Of a stretch of 64,000 nt of DNA, positions 1 to 8,279 are shown piece after piece. Made by a program: the position numbers and the translations under genes. This stretch comes from Paenibacillus sp. JNUCC-31 (GTDB lineage: Bacteria; Bacillota; Bacilli; Paenibacillales; Paenibacillaceae). Every line of letters begins with the position of its first letter. The first letter of the stretch is position 1. Under the pieces are notes generated by a model. The model searched no databases. It saw only the letters and a list, made by a program, of their open reading frames with translations, and was not told the origin of the DNA. Location: positions 7,192,001 through 7,256,000 of the forward strand of contig NZ_CP062165.1 in assembly GCF_014844075.1 (NCBI RefSeq), read 5' to 3'.

Positions 1-640
1 TAAAATGATATTTTGATAGGGAAACATGCTCAGAAAGTTGATCAATACTGATCATCCTGGAATAGTTATGCTCTATAAATTCGGCTGCACGTTGTATGTT
101 ATATGACCAGCTTTCCCTGTTCCGTAGCGTTGTTTTTTGTAATCTGACCAGTTCTGTCATGAACTGATAGACGCAAGACGAAGCGATCAGCGGATCGGTG
201 ATCCTGCCTGCTGCCGCATCGGTCACAATCATCCGCAACAGCCGGACTGGGGTACAATCGATGGGGAGATAAGGAACCTCCCCCGCTTCACGATAGAACT
301 TTTGCCAATGGGGCAGAATCAGCTTGGGCCGGAATAGCAGGAACAGGAACTCCCACGGTTCTTTCGATTCCGAGTCATAATAATAGCGATGCGGGCCTGG
401 AATTTCGGCCAAAAAAGCCTGTCCTGTAGTGACATGGTGAATCTTGCCTTTCGATTCAAAAACACCTTCACCGGAGAGCGTATACTGGAATAACAGCAGG
501 GGGCCATCCGTACGTTCCAGTCCATCCCAGCGATAAGTAGGGTCGGTTATCGAATCACATCCTGCTGCAAATAAAACACATAGCTGGAGCTCCTTATCTT
601 CGGCGAACCGAAAACCATAGGTACCTCTTGGAATGTTCAT
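1..640 (-). CDS. AraC-family transcriptional regulator (3' part beyond window)
   Basis: The frame is open from an ATG at 640-638 to the left edge, so about 213 N-terminal codons are present and the C-terminal part is missing. GGAGGA lies just upstream of the ATG. The N-terminal part looks like an AraC-type cupin sensor (a run ending TTGQAFLAEIPGPHRYYY). The last residues (AAEFIEHNYSRMISIDQLSEHV, in part) match the start of an AraC helix-turn-helix domain. AraC proteins of this size usually control sugar-use genes. The target lies outside the window or cannot be named. The family call rests on fold-like patterns only. Confidence 0.75.
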   Translation of the reverse strand, partial: MNIPRGTYGFRFAEDKELQLCVLFAAGCDSITDPTYRWDGLERTDGPLLLFQYTLSGEGVFESKGKIHHVTTGQAFLAEIPGPHRYYYDSESKEPWEFLFLLFRPKLILPHWQKFYREAGEVPYLPIDCTPVRLLRMIVTDAAAGRITDPLIASSCVYQFMTELVRLQKTTLRNRESWSYNIQRAAEFIEHNYSRMISIDQLSEHVSLSKYHF

Positions 641-775
641 AGATGTCCTCCTGATGATCGTAAATAGGCTCACTGGTCAGAGTCATGATCGTTATTCTGT
701 GACTATGGTACCTTTTTTTGTTATAAGGAGTCCAGTTCTTGTGCCAAACTTCTGCCAGTTCGATATTGATGAAAA

Positions 776-1795
776 TTATTCGTCTACACTATACGCCAAC
801 AATTGTCTCAGGCTGTCCTCAATATATTGATTATCCACGTTGTTCATACCGCGACCGGCAAAGTGTCCCCAGATCGAATCAACGGGACAAAACACAGCAT
901 TAGGCATCCGCTGAGCCTCGTATTCATTATCGGCCGCCGTGCAAAAGAGGTCGGTGGACCCAGGCATGATACACGCGCGCGCTGTAATACTTTGAAGGGC
1001 CTTATCGAAATTTCCGTTATACAACGGGTTAACACTAATATCTGCGAATTGGCCTGTCCATAACATCGCCAACACATTGTGAGGGTCCATTTTCATAAAC
1101 GCCTCTTCCCAGAACCCAGCTACGAAATCCGCCAATGAATCATATCCGATCCCCCGATAAAGTTCCTCTCTGTAAAACGCCTGTGACAAACCCCATCCCG
1201 CATAGACACGGCCTACAGCGCGTAAGTCGGCAGAAGTTAAATGGTCTCGTTTGCTAGCATCAAAGCGAGAGGCAGCCATGAGGGGAGCGATTACCCCGCT
1301 CAGGACAACAGACGTATGTGGCCAGGTCTTCGCCATGCCGGCAATGGGCGCAATTCGTTCCACCATGTCTGGATAACTTGCTCCCCATTGAAACGCTTGA
1401 ATGCCTCCCATGGACCATCCAACAACAAGTGCAATCTTCTGAATGCCGAATTTTTCGGTGACCAACCGATGTTGAAATGTAACGTTGTCATAGATCGTGA
1501 CCTGCGGAAAGTTCGCTCGGTCGAATGGAGGCGGCGTGTTACTGGGAGACGAAGATAACCCGTTGCCCAGCAGATTCGGAACGATAATGAAGTATCTTTG
1601 CGTGTCTAATGCTACGCCGTCGCCAATCAACCATTCATTCTGAACATGCTGGTCTCCAAATGCGGTCGGATAGATGATGACATTATCTTTCTTTTCATTT
1701 AATGTTCCATACGTTTTATAAGCCAGAAAAGCGTTAGGAAACGTTACTCCGGATTGCAATGTCACATCACCCAAATTAAAAATTTCATAATCCAT
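776..1795 (-). CDS. MetX-like alpha/beta hydrolase (homoserine acetyltransferase family)
   Basis: 339 aa, cytoplasmic, no signal peptide. The nucleophile elbow GWSMGG places Ser128. An acid residue follows at Asp282 (PGSTDLF) and a histidine at His311 (WGHFAGRG), giving the Ser-Asp-His triad in MetX-like order. True homoserine O-acetyltransferases are of similar size but sit with methionine genes. Here the gene stands alone, divergent from a LysR regulator 144 bp away, so an acyltransferase or esterase acting on another substrate is equally possible. The fold and family are well supported; the substrate is not known. Confidence 0.8.
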   Translation of the reverse strand: MDYEIFNLGDVTLQSGVTFPNAFLAYKTYGTLNEKKDNVIIYPTAFGDQHVQNEWLIGDGVALDTQRYFIIVPNLLGNGLSSSPSNTPPPFDRANFPQVTIYDNVTFQHRLVTEKFGIQKIALVVGWSMGGIQAFQWGASYPDMVERIAPIAGMAKTWPHTSVVLSGVIAPLMAASRFDASKRDHLTSADLRAVGRVYAGWGLSQAFYREELYRGIGYDSLADFVAGFWEEAFMKMDPHNVLAMLWTGQFADISVNPLYNGNFDKALQSITARACIMPGSTDLFCTAADNEYEAQRMPNAVFCPVDSIWGHFAGRGMNNVDNQYIEDSLRQLLAYSVDE

Positions 1796-1904
1796 TTTGT
1801 TTCTCTCCCTTCAAATAGAAAACCACATCAGTGGCATGTGATTTCTTGTTGTCAGTATAGACCTGTGGTACTCTCAGTAAAAGTGAATAGAATTCAACGC
1901 CGTA

Positions 1905-1919
1905 TTCAATAAAATTGAA
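1905..1919. promoter_or_regulatory. LysR-type box (T-N11-A dyad)
   Basis: TTCAAT-AAA-ATTGAA is a perfect 6-bp inverted repeat that contains T-N11-A, the usual LysR recognition form. It lies between the divergent hydrolase and lysR genes, 20 bp before the lysR start, so autoregulation and control of the hydrolase are plausible. Inferred from pattern only. Confidence 0.4.
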
Positions 1920-1939
1920 AGTAAAAGGGGGACTGCAGT

Positions 1940-2839
1940 ATGGAACTACGCCAACTGAAAACATTTCGCACAGTTGCAACCACATTAAATTTTACGCGGG
2001 CTGCGGAAGTGCTGAATTATGTTCCCTCGAATGTCACGATGCAAATCAAAGCATTGGAGGATGAACTTGGCGTTCGTCTTTTTGATCGCCTCGGCAAACA
2101 ACTTGCGCTTACAAATGCGGGTATACGATTTTTAACGCATGTCCAGGACATTCTTAACCAGTTGGACGAAGCTCGCAGCATGGTTCTGGACGATGAGAAT
2201 CTAAGCGGTACTCTGACCATCAGTGCCAATGAGGTTCTATGCGCTTATCGACTTCCTGTTGTCTTTCATCTGTTTCGTTCGCGTCATCCGGGAGTGCGTC
2301 TCATTTTTCGTTCCGTTCCCAATCAACAGCTTAAGCAAACGCTCTTTGATGGCACTGCGGATGTCGTCTTTATGTTGGATGAATCCATTCGTTCAGGCGG
2401 CCTGACCGTGGAACCGTTGGTAGAAGAAACGTTCCGCCTTTACGCTGCTCCGGACCATCCGCTCACGAAACGAAGCGTGCTGCAACTGGAGGATTTTCAT
2501 AGCGAAGTGTTCCTGACAAATGAAAAGGGCTGTACGTACCGCACCATGTTTGACCGGGGATTCGAGAAAGAAGGTATGGATAGCATTACGTATTTGGAGT
2601 TTCAAAATGCTGAGGCTATTAAACAATGTGCCATAACGGGAATCGGCATCGCCTTTCTTCCTGAAATGACAGTAAGTGCTGAAGTTGCACGGGGCGAGCT
2701 TGTTGCGCTTCCGTGGGAAATACCGGACTTGCATGTGCATACTCAGATGTTGTGGCACAAGGACAAATGGATCTCGCCAATCATTTTGTTTTTCATAGAA
2801 GCAGCCAGGGAAGTTATTGGTGTGACAGAACATCATTGA
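1940..2839 (+). CDS. LysR-family transcriptional regulator
   Basis: 299 aa. The N-terminal winged helix-turn-helix (MELRQLKTFRTVATTLNFTRAAEVLN..., residues 1-60) is typical of LysR proteins. It is followed by a substrate-binding-like effector domain (about 90-295). AAAGGGGGA lies about 8 bp upstream of the ATG. It is divergent from the MetX-like hydrolase gene, the classic arrangement in which a LysR protein controls its neighbour in response to a substrate or product. A LysR-like dyad lies just before its start. The inducer is unknown. Confidence 0.9.
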   Translation: MELRQLKTFRTVATTLNFTRAAEVLNYVPSNVTMQIKALEDELGVRLFDRLGKQLALTNAGIRFLTHVQDILNQLDEARSMVLDDENLSGTLTISANEVLCAYRLPVVFHLFRSRHPGVRLIFRSVPNQQLKQTLFDGTADVVFMLDESIRSGGLTVEPLVEETFRLYAAPDHPLTKRSVLQLEDFHSEVFLTNEKGCTYRTMFDRGFEKEGMDSITYLEFQNAEAIKQCAITGIGIAFLPEMTVSAEVARGELVALPWEIPDLHVHTQMLWHKDKWISPIILFFIEAAREVIGVTEHH

Positions 2840-2896
2840 ATTTTTGAATCATGGAATATGATCAGAATATATATTGGAAAAGGAGACGATTGTGGC

Positions 2897-3268
2897 ATGC
2901 AGGAACCCATCAAAGTATACAACACTGCAGTCGAGGCTCTTCTTGATGTAATTGGCGGCAAGTGGAAGCCAGTTATTCTATTCCATCTTACTTTTGGTAA
3001 GAAGCGTAATGGGGAATTGTTGAAGCTGATCCCCGCCATTACACAGAAGATGTTGACACAGCAACTCAATGAATTAATAGAGGCAGGAATCATCTTACGC
3101 ATCTCACATCACCAAATTCCGCCAAAGGTGGAGTATGAATTAACGGATTATGGGTGGAGTTTGAAAGAGATTCTTCATCTCATGTGCAGATGGGGGGATA
3201 TGCATGTGGAAAAAGTTTATGGTGATCGAGGGAAGATTCTATTCAAGCCTCCAACCTCTAATGATTGA
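2897..3268 (+). CDS. HxlR-family winged-helix regulator
   Basis: 123 aa from the ATG at 2897; AAGGAG lies about 11 bp upstream, which favours this start over an in-frame ATG at 2858. The core LLDVIGGKWKPVILFHL and the wing segment match HxlR proteins (MarR-like, about 110 aa, DNA-binding dimers). The cysteine often seen just before the first helix is replaced here (VYNTAVEAL), so a thiol redox switch like that of HypR/YodB is unlikely. The neighbouring SDR gene is convergent, so regulation of it is possible but not shown by the layout. Confidence 0.85.
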   Translation: MQEPIKVYNTAVEALLDVIGGKWKPVILFHLTFGKKRNGELLKLIPAITQKMLTQQLNELIEAGIILRISHHQIPPKVEYELTDYGWSLKEILHLMCRWGDMHVEKVYGDRGKILFKPPTSND

Positions 3269-3283
3269 AAAACAATAAGTCAT

Positions 3284-3315
3284 AGCCGATTCCAGACAGA
3301 GGAATCGGCTTTTTC
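3284..3315. terminator. Rho-independent terminator between convergent genes
   Basis: AGCCGATTCC and GGAATCGGCT form a perfect 10-bp stem around a 7-nt loop, followed by TTTTT on the + strand. It lies between the convergent hxlR-like and SDR genes and may serve both. Confidence 0.85.
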
Positions 3316-3327
3316 ATCATATTTTCA

Positions 3328-4398
3328 TTACGGAATGATCTTGCGTTCTCTTAAATTTGTAAATATATCCATAAACATCGTTTCTGTGTCAATGAATTCA
3401 TGAAAGCCGAACCGGCGCGCTTTGGAGCCATCTGCGAAGAAATCATAATCCCATGAGAAAACAAAGTCACCGAATGCCCATGAAGAGACGGATTCATAGG
3501 AATTATTCATTAAGCCATACTTCTCAATCATCGAATTCCACAGGACTTCTTTATCGGCCATTACGGTTGCAAGCGAAAGGGTCAATGGAGGGGCTGTTTC
3601 CAATTCGAAAAAGTCGGCAATTTTGGGCCAGAGTTCATTCCAGCGAAACAGATCGCCGTTGGTAATGTTAAACGCCTGATTGGCACAGCGCGGACTGGTT
3701 GCTGCCCAGACGGTCGCCCGAGCGAGCAGCGATGCATCGGTCATTTCGAGCAAGGAATGGTAAGCTCCCGGTTTTCCGGGAAAGCGAAGCGGCAAGCCAA
3801 GCTCTTTCGAGATAGAAGCATACATTCCAATTACCATCGCAAGGTTCATTGGATTACCAAGAGCAAATCCGCATACAACAGAAGGGCGCAAGGCTGACCA
3901 GGTCCAGTTGCTTGCTGGCTGGCGTTCCTCAAGAAACCGTTGCTGATCCACATTGAATTCAGGCGGCATATGATAAGCATCCGTTTCCCTTGCAGGTGTT
4001 TTGAAGGGGCCTAGATGTGCGCCATACACCTTATAACCCTGCATCAGACTGATATGTTGCAGGTTGGGGGCGATTGGTTCAATTGCATTGACCACATGGA
4101 CGAGCATCGCCAGGTTCGGTTCCACCAATTCGGCCCAAGTCGGGCGATCCTGATAAGCAGCATAGAAAATATGAGTAACCGTCGTTAAATCGCTCAGTTT
4201 TGCTTGAGTATCCGCTTCGTTCAGTAAATCGGCCGAAATATAACGTAAACCTGAAGCATCTTTGCCTCCACGGCGGGATACGCCAATGATATCCCATTCG
4301 GGAAGGGTCATAAGATGATCAATCAGATTTCTTCCAATGACTCCTGCAGCACCGATGACAAGGGCAGTATATTGGGGAACAGATTGTTCGGGTTTCAT
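3328..4398 (-). CDS. SDR-family NAD(P)-dependent oxidoreductase (PRISE-like)
   Basis: 356 aa from the ATG at 4398, chosen because AGAGGAG sits 9 bp upstream. The N-terminal Rossmann motif is GAAGVIGRNL (GxxGxxG type). The segment QGYKVYGAHLGPFKTP and the later FNVDQQRFLEERQ resemble the progesterone-5-beta-reductase/iridoid-synthase-like (PRISE) branch of extended SDRs. These often reduce the C=C bond of enones. The usual YxxxK pair is reorganised in that branch, which fits the absence of a clear YxxxK here. The natural substrate is unknown. It is convergent with the HxlR gene. Confidence 0.75.
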   Translation of the reverse strand: MKPEQSVPQYTALVIGAAGVIGRNLIDHLMTLPEWDIIGVSRRGGKDASGLRYISADLLNEADTQAKLSDLTTVTHIFYAAYQDRPTWAELVEPNLAMLVHVVNAIEPIAPNLQHISLMQGYKVYGAHLGPFKTPARETDAYHMPPEFNVDQQRFLEERQPASNWTWSALRPSVVCGFALGNPMNLAMVIGMYASISKELGLPLRFPGKPGAYHSLLEMTDASLLARATVWAATSPRCANQAFNITNGDLFRWNELWPKIADFFELETAPPLTLSLATVMADKEVLWNSMIEKYGLMNNSYESVSSWAFGDFVFSWDYDFFADGSKARRFGFHEFIDTETMFMDIFTNLRERKIIP

Positions 4399-4549
4399 TG
4401 GGCATTTCTCCTCTCTTCTTCTGTTCATTATTGTGACTCAGAACCAGAAAGATGAGAAGTACGCACCTTAAAGTTCCATACGTACTTAAAAGTAAGATAT
4501 GGCTGTTATATGGGATTAGAGGAGTAAGTGGGAAACCCTCTATGTACAA

Positions 4550-4583
4550 GTCGTTGATTCTAAGTGAATCAGCGGCTTTTTTT
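4550..4583 (+). terminator. Terminator-like hairpin upstream of two-component operon
   Basis: GTCGTTGATTC and GAATCAGCGGC pair with two G-U wobbles across a 5-nt loop and are followed by a T7 run on the + strand. No + strand gene lies immediately upstream, so it may insulate the two-component operon or be a leftover. Confidence 0.5.
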
Positions 4584-4698
4584 ACGCAAGTTCATAATCT
4601 CCTTGTCTTTTCGCGCAATAAATAAAACAATCTGTGCAATGAAATTGCAAGGGGGAACCTATAAAATGGTAGCATTCTGACAGATTCAAACAGAATTA

Positions 4699-4712
4699 TG
4701 CAAACGTTTTCC
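4699..4712. promoter_or_regulatory. cre-like site upstream of yesN-like gene
   Basis: TGCAAACGTTTTCC fits TGNAANCGNTNNCA except for the last base. It lies about 130 bp before the response regulator start. Weak support by itself; it gains weight from the better cre site at 8209. Confidence 0.3.
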
Positions 4713-4844
4713 AGTCGTGGGTATGCAAAGCCATTGGCGGTGCTCATATCAATAAGAAGTTACAGCATGAACCATACTGGATTCCGCCGATAGGAGAACA
4801 TGCTGCCGGCGGTTTATTTTCGTTTGAGGAAAGGGGTCGAAAGG

Positions 4845-6422
4845 ATGTTAAAAGTACTTTTGGTAGACGACGAGATGTATGTTCGAAAGGGGATGCATGA
4901 ACTCATTAACTGGGATGAGCTTCATATGGAGATTATCGGAGAAGCAGAGAACGGACTTGAGGCACTGAATATGGTGGAATGCCTGCAACCTGACGTAGTC
5001 ATTACGGATATACGGATGCCAATTCTGGATGGACTGGAACTTATACGTGCCGTAGAGAAATTGCCACATCTGGAGCCTGTGTTCATTATCATTAGTGGTT
5101 ATCATGACTTCAAGTATGCCCAGCAGGCCATCAAGTACGGCGTTCATGACTATATCCTGAAGCCCATTGATGATGAAGAAATGACGGCGACGTTACAGAA
5201 GTCGGCTCAGATGATATGCAATAAAAGAAAACATATCCTTTTGGCAGAGGAACAGGCCTGCAGCATCATGCTGGTAGACATAATCAAAGGTCAGGTCCGG
5301 AAGGAAGATGAACATCGGTATGCCGAGGTGCTCGGGATCAATCGTAAATCCAGTCTGCTCATGGCTCTTATTGAACTTCAGACGGGATTAGACAAAAGAA
5401 AAGTCACCATTGAACAACTACGTGAAGCGCTGCATGCTCTGGAGGATGATTACTCCACTATGTTCGTTATTGAGCAACAGCGCGGCAGATTTCGCCTGTT
5501 GCTGCTGTGGAATGAGCATGAATACGACGGTGAGAACCCAGTGCTCAGGGACAAGCTTCTTGGCATTCATCTGGCGCTGAGCGATCGACTTAAACTGGAC
5601 ATCGGTCTTTACGCAGGGACCCTTGTAAAAGAATTAGGCGATGTCCCGCAATCCAATCAGGAGGCAGAAGAAGCGGCCAGGCATAAATTTGCAGAAGAGG
5701 GTGGTGTCGTGCAGTATGCGGAGATCAGGGATAAACCGCTGTACGTTTTCAATGTATATCAGGACGAGGTAGATCAATTAATCTTGAGCTTGGAAGAAGG
5801 GAATCGGCCTGCTTACCATAAGATTGTAGAGGATAAGTTCAAATTGTTTCAAGTTAATCGATTCTCACCTCAGGCTGTAACTGGGTCTCTTATGCGCTCT
5901 ATAACGGGCATTTTGGCTGTGGCCAAAGAAATGGGCGGGAATGATGAAGGGTTGCAGCAACTGAAAGAGTTGGCGCAACAAAGTCATGAAGGCTGGAATT
6001 TACGGTTATTGAAGGATGCTTTTCTAATCGCACTCGAGGAAGCCGAGAATTATATCTCCCTTTTACGAAGTGAGCAGTCCAAAGGGGATATTCACAAGAT
6101 CAAGCGATATATTGATGCACATTATACCGAAAACATCAGTCTCAAAAGCATTGCTGCGCTGTTCTACATGAATCCCGTCTATCTTGGACGATTATTTCGC
6201 AAAAGCTACAACTTTTATTTTAATGAGTATCTGCTCAGCCTGCGCATCCAGGAAGCGAAGAAATTGTTGCGCCAGACGGACCTGAGAATGTACGAGGTCG
6301 CTGCACGTGTAGGATTTCAGAATGCGGATTATTTTGTAACGCAGTTTGAGAAGCTTGTTAAGTTTTCTCCTACAGAATATCGTAATCGGATTAAGGGAAA
6401 TGACCAGCGAGGTGCACGATGA
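4845..6422 (+). CDS. YesN-like response regulator with AraC output domain
   Basis: 525 aa from the ATG at 4845, preceded by GAGGAAAGGGG. Residues 1-120 form a receiver domain: acidic pocket DDE at 8-10, phospho-acceptor Asp55 in VVITDIRMP, and the late Lys in YILKP. A central linker of about 250 aa follows. The last 100 residues are an AraC-type double helix-turn-helix (IKRYIDAHYTENISLKSIAA onward). It overlaps the next kinase gene by 4 bp (ATGA), showing translational coupling. Such pairs in Paenibacillus control the adjacent sugar ABC transporter, here the binding proteins and permeases at 8.3-13.7 kb. Confidence 0.92.
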   Translation: MLKVLLVDDEMYVRKGMHELINWDELHMEIIGEAENGLEALNMVECLQPDVVITDIRMPILDGLELIRAVEKLPHLEPVFIIISGYHDFKYAQQAIKYGVHDYILKPIDDEEMTATLQKSAQMICNKRKHILLAEEQACSIMLVDIIKGQVRKEDEHRYAEVLGINRKSSLLMALIELQTGLDKRKVTIEQLREALHALEDDYSTMFVIEQQRGRFRLLLLWNEHEYDGENPVLRDKLLGIHLALSDRLKLDIGLYAGTLVKELGDVPQSNQEAEEAARHKFAEEGGVVQYAEIRDKPLYVFNVYQDEVDQLILSLEEGNRPAYHKIVEDKFKLFQVNRFSPQAVTGSLMRSITGILAVAKEMGGNDEGLQQLKELAQQSHEGWNLRLLKDAFLIALEEAENYISLLRSEQSKGDIHKIKRYIDAHYTENISLKSIAALFYMNPVYLGRLFRKSYNFYFNEYLLSLRIQEAKKLLRQTDLRMYEVAARVGFQNADYFVTQFEKLVKFSPTEYRNRIKGNDQRGAR

Positions 6423-8158
6423 AACGATGGAACCTGAATTATATGAAGCTTCGGGACAAGCTACTGCTCATGTACGTCCTGTCCGTGTTCATCCCTATCG
6501 TCGTCACCAATGTGGTGTTCTACAACGTGACCACGAATAATATTCGCAGTCAGAAAACCCGTGATGCCGGCATGGCCTTAAACAATCTGAAGAACGACCT
6601 GCGCGTAACCATTGATCAGGGTGTTGGCTTGACCTATTCGTTATATGCTGATCCTGTATTCAATGACACACTCTCCCGACAGTTCCAAAGTCATTTCGAG
6701 TATATCACTGCCTATAATTCGTATCTAAAAGGGGAATTCTCCGGTCAGTTGAGTGAGGGAATTCGCTGGTATCAAGTATATACCGATAATCCGACCATTT
6801 TATCGTCCGGTTATATTGAACGCTTAAATGATGCCGTTCGAAGCTCCAACTGGTATGTCCAGTTTCAGGCAAACTCCGCGCCTTACCCGGCACTGATTGC
6901 AGCGGATCAGATGTTAAGTCTGATTCAACGAATGGACAATTTTGATACCGGTGATGTAGAGCAGTTGCTCAAAATTGACCTGAACATGGATTTGATCAAA
7001 GAACACTTTCACAACAGTGGTTTTGACGGAAACGTGTATTTGCTTGATCCGCAAGGGCACATCCAGCTCTCAAATGATCCGACAGCAGAACAATCCCAGA
7101 TAGGGAAACGTTACAGCGAGATCCAGTTTCCGAACAAAACGATTCCGTTTGAACTTACGTATACAGGCATTAACTATCTGGAGGGCTGGTCGTTGCAAGG
7201 GGTCATGGATGAAGAGATTGTATTACAGGAGGTTCGCAAGTCCCGCTCCTTTGTCGTATGGCTTGCTTGCATTAATTTTGTCTTGCCTACCGTCATTATC
7301 GCGGCCATGTCCAGATCCATTCATGTCAGACTGGTGCGGATTCTTAAACATATGAAAAAAGTGAAAACACAGAATTTTCAGACCATTCCCCCTGAAGACG
7401 CAAGAGATGAGATTGGTCAGCTCACGATGGAATTCAATCGAATGACCGAGACGATCCATAACCTGATCCATGAGGTATATCTGACGGACATTCAGAAGAA
7501 AGACTTGGAGTTAAAACAACAGCAAGCACAGCTTCATGCACTCCATAGTCAAATCAATCCGCATTTTCTATTTAATACCCTTGAATCGGTACGGATGCGG
7601 AGTCTCATCAAAGGCGAGAAGGAGACAGCTAAAATGGTGCACAACATGGCCAAAATGTTTCGCAAATCGATCAGCTGGAACCAGAATGATGTGACGGTGA
7701 AGGAAGAATTGGAACTCATTGAGAGTTTTTTGCAAATTCAGAAATACCGCTTTGGAGAAAAACTCCAATACAGCATTGAAGCAGATCCTGCGGTACTGAT
7801 GTGCCTGATCCCCAAGATGGTTATCCTTCCATTTGTTGAGAATGCAAGTATTCATGGCATTGAATCATCTCCGGGGGTAGGCGTAATTCATCTACTCGTT
7901 TCTATTGAACATGACCAGCTCCAAATCAGACTAACAGATAACGGTATAGGTATGTCACCAGCCAGATTGGAAGAGTTGCTGACCTACCTGGCTCAGGACA
8001 CAGATATGGGAGAGCATGTCGGCATGAAGAATGCGTATAGTCGCTTAAAGCTATGCTACCAGGATCGCTTTTCTTTCGAAATCCAGACATGGGAAGGAGA
8101 AGGAACGCATATCCAGATTAAGCTGCCGCTTGATCATGGGGCACTGCAAGACGACTGA
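6419..8158 (+). CDS. YesM-like membrane sensor histidine kinase
   Basis: 579 aa. There is an N-terminal membrane helix (LLLMYVLSVFIPIVVTNVVF, about 13-32), a large extracellular sensor region (about 35-280), a second membrane helix, and a HAMP domain (about 305-360). A His_kinase domain of the YesM/LytS type follows, with phospho-acceptor His382 in SQINPHFLFN, and then a HATPase_c domain (N box VENASIHG, G box DNGIGMSP). It is the partner of the overlapping response regulator and probably senses an extracellular oligosaccharide or a liganded binding protein. Confidence 0.92.
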   Translation: MKRWNLNYMKLRDKLLLMYVLSVFIPIVVTNVVFYNVTTNNIRSQKTRDAGMALNNLKNDLRVTIDQGVGLTYSLYADPVFNDTLSRQFQSHFEYITAYNSYLKGEFSGQLSEGIRWYQVYTDNPTILSSGYIERLNDAVRSSNWYVQFQANSAPYPALIAADQMLSLIQRMDNFDTGDVEQLLKIDLNMDLIKEHFHNSGFDGNVYLLDPQGHIQLSNDPTAEQSQIGKRYSEIQFPNKTIPFELTYTGINYLEGWSLQGVMDEEIVLQEVRKSRSFVVWLACINFVLPTVIIAAMSRSIHVRLVRILKHMKKVKTQNFQTIPPEDARDEIGQLTMEFNRMTETIHNLIHEVYLTDIQKKDLELKQQQAQLHALHSQINPHFLFNTLESVRMRSLIKGEKETAKMVHNMAKMFRKSISWNQNDVTVKEELELIESFLQIQKYRFGEKLQYSIEADPAVLMCLIPKMVILPFVENASIHGIESSPGVGVIHLLVSIEHDQLQIRLTDNGIGMSPARLEELLTYLAQDTDMGEHVGMKNAYSRLKLCYQDRFSFEIQTWEGEGTHIQIKLPLDHGALQDD

Positions 8159-8208
8159 AGCGAAGGATATACTTTTCAAAGCAGAAGGTACATTTTCATG
8201 GGTAACGT

Positions 8209-8222
8209 TGAAAGCGCTATCT
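8209..8222. promoter_or_regulatory. cre site (CcpA operator) before binding-protein gene
   Basis: TGAAAGCGCTATCT fits the cre consensus TGWAANCGNTNWCA at all defined positions except the last. It lies 58 bp upstream of the first lipoprotein start, between it and the kinase gene. This suggests carbon catabolite repression of the transporter. Confidence 0.55.
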
Positions 8223-8279
8223 TGATATATTGAGAAGGCTTACAAATAAAAAAACATACGTAAAGGGGGCATTTGCTAC

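Larger units (their letters stand above)
4399..4844. other. Intergenic region with terminator-like hairpin and cre-like site
   Basis: No gene is supported. It must hold the promoter of the minus-strand SDR and the promoter of the downstream two-component operon. A terminator-like hairpin (4550-4583) and a cre-like site (4699-4712) are listed separately. The rest shows no clear structure. Confidence 0.5.
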
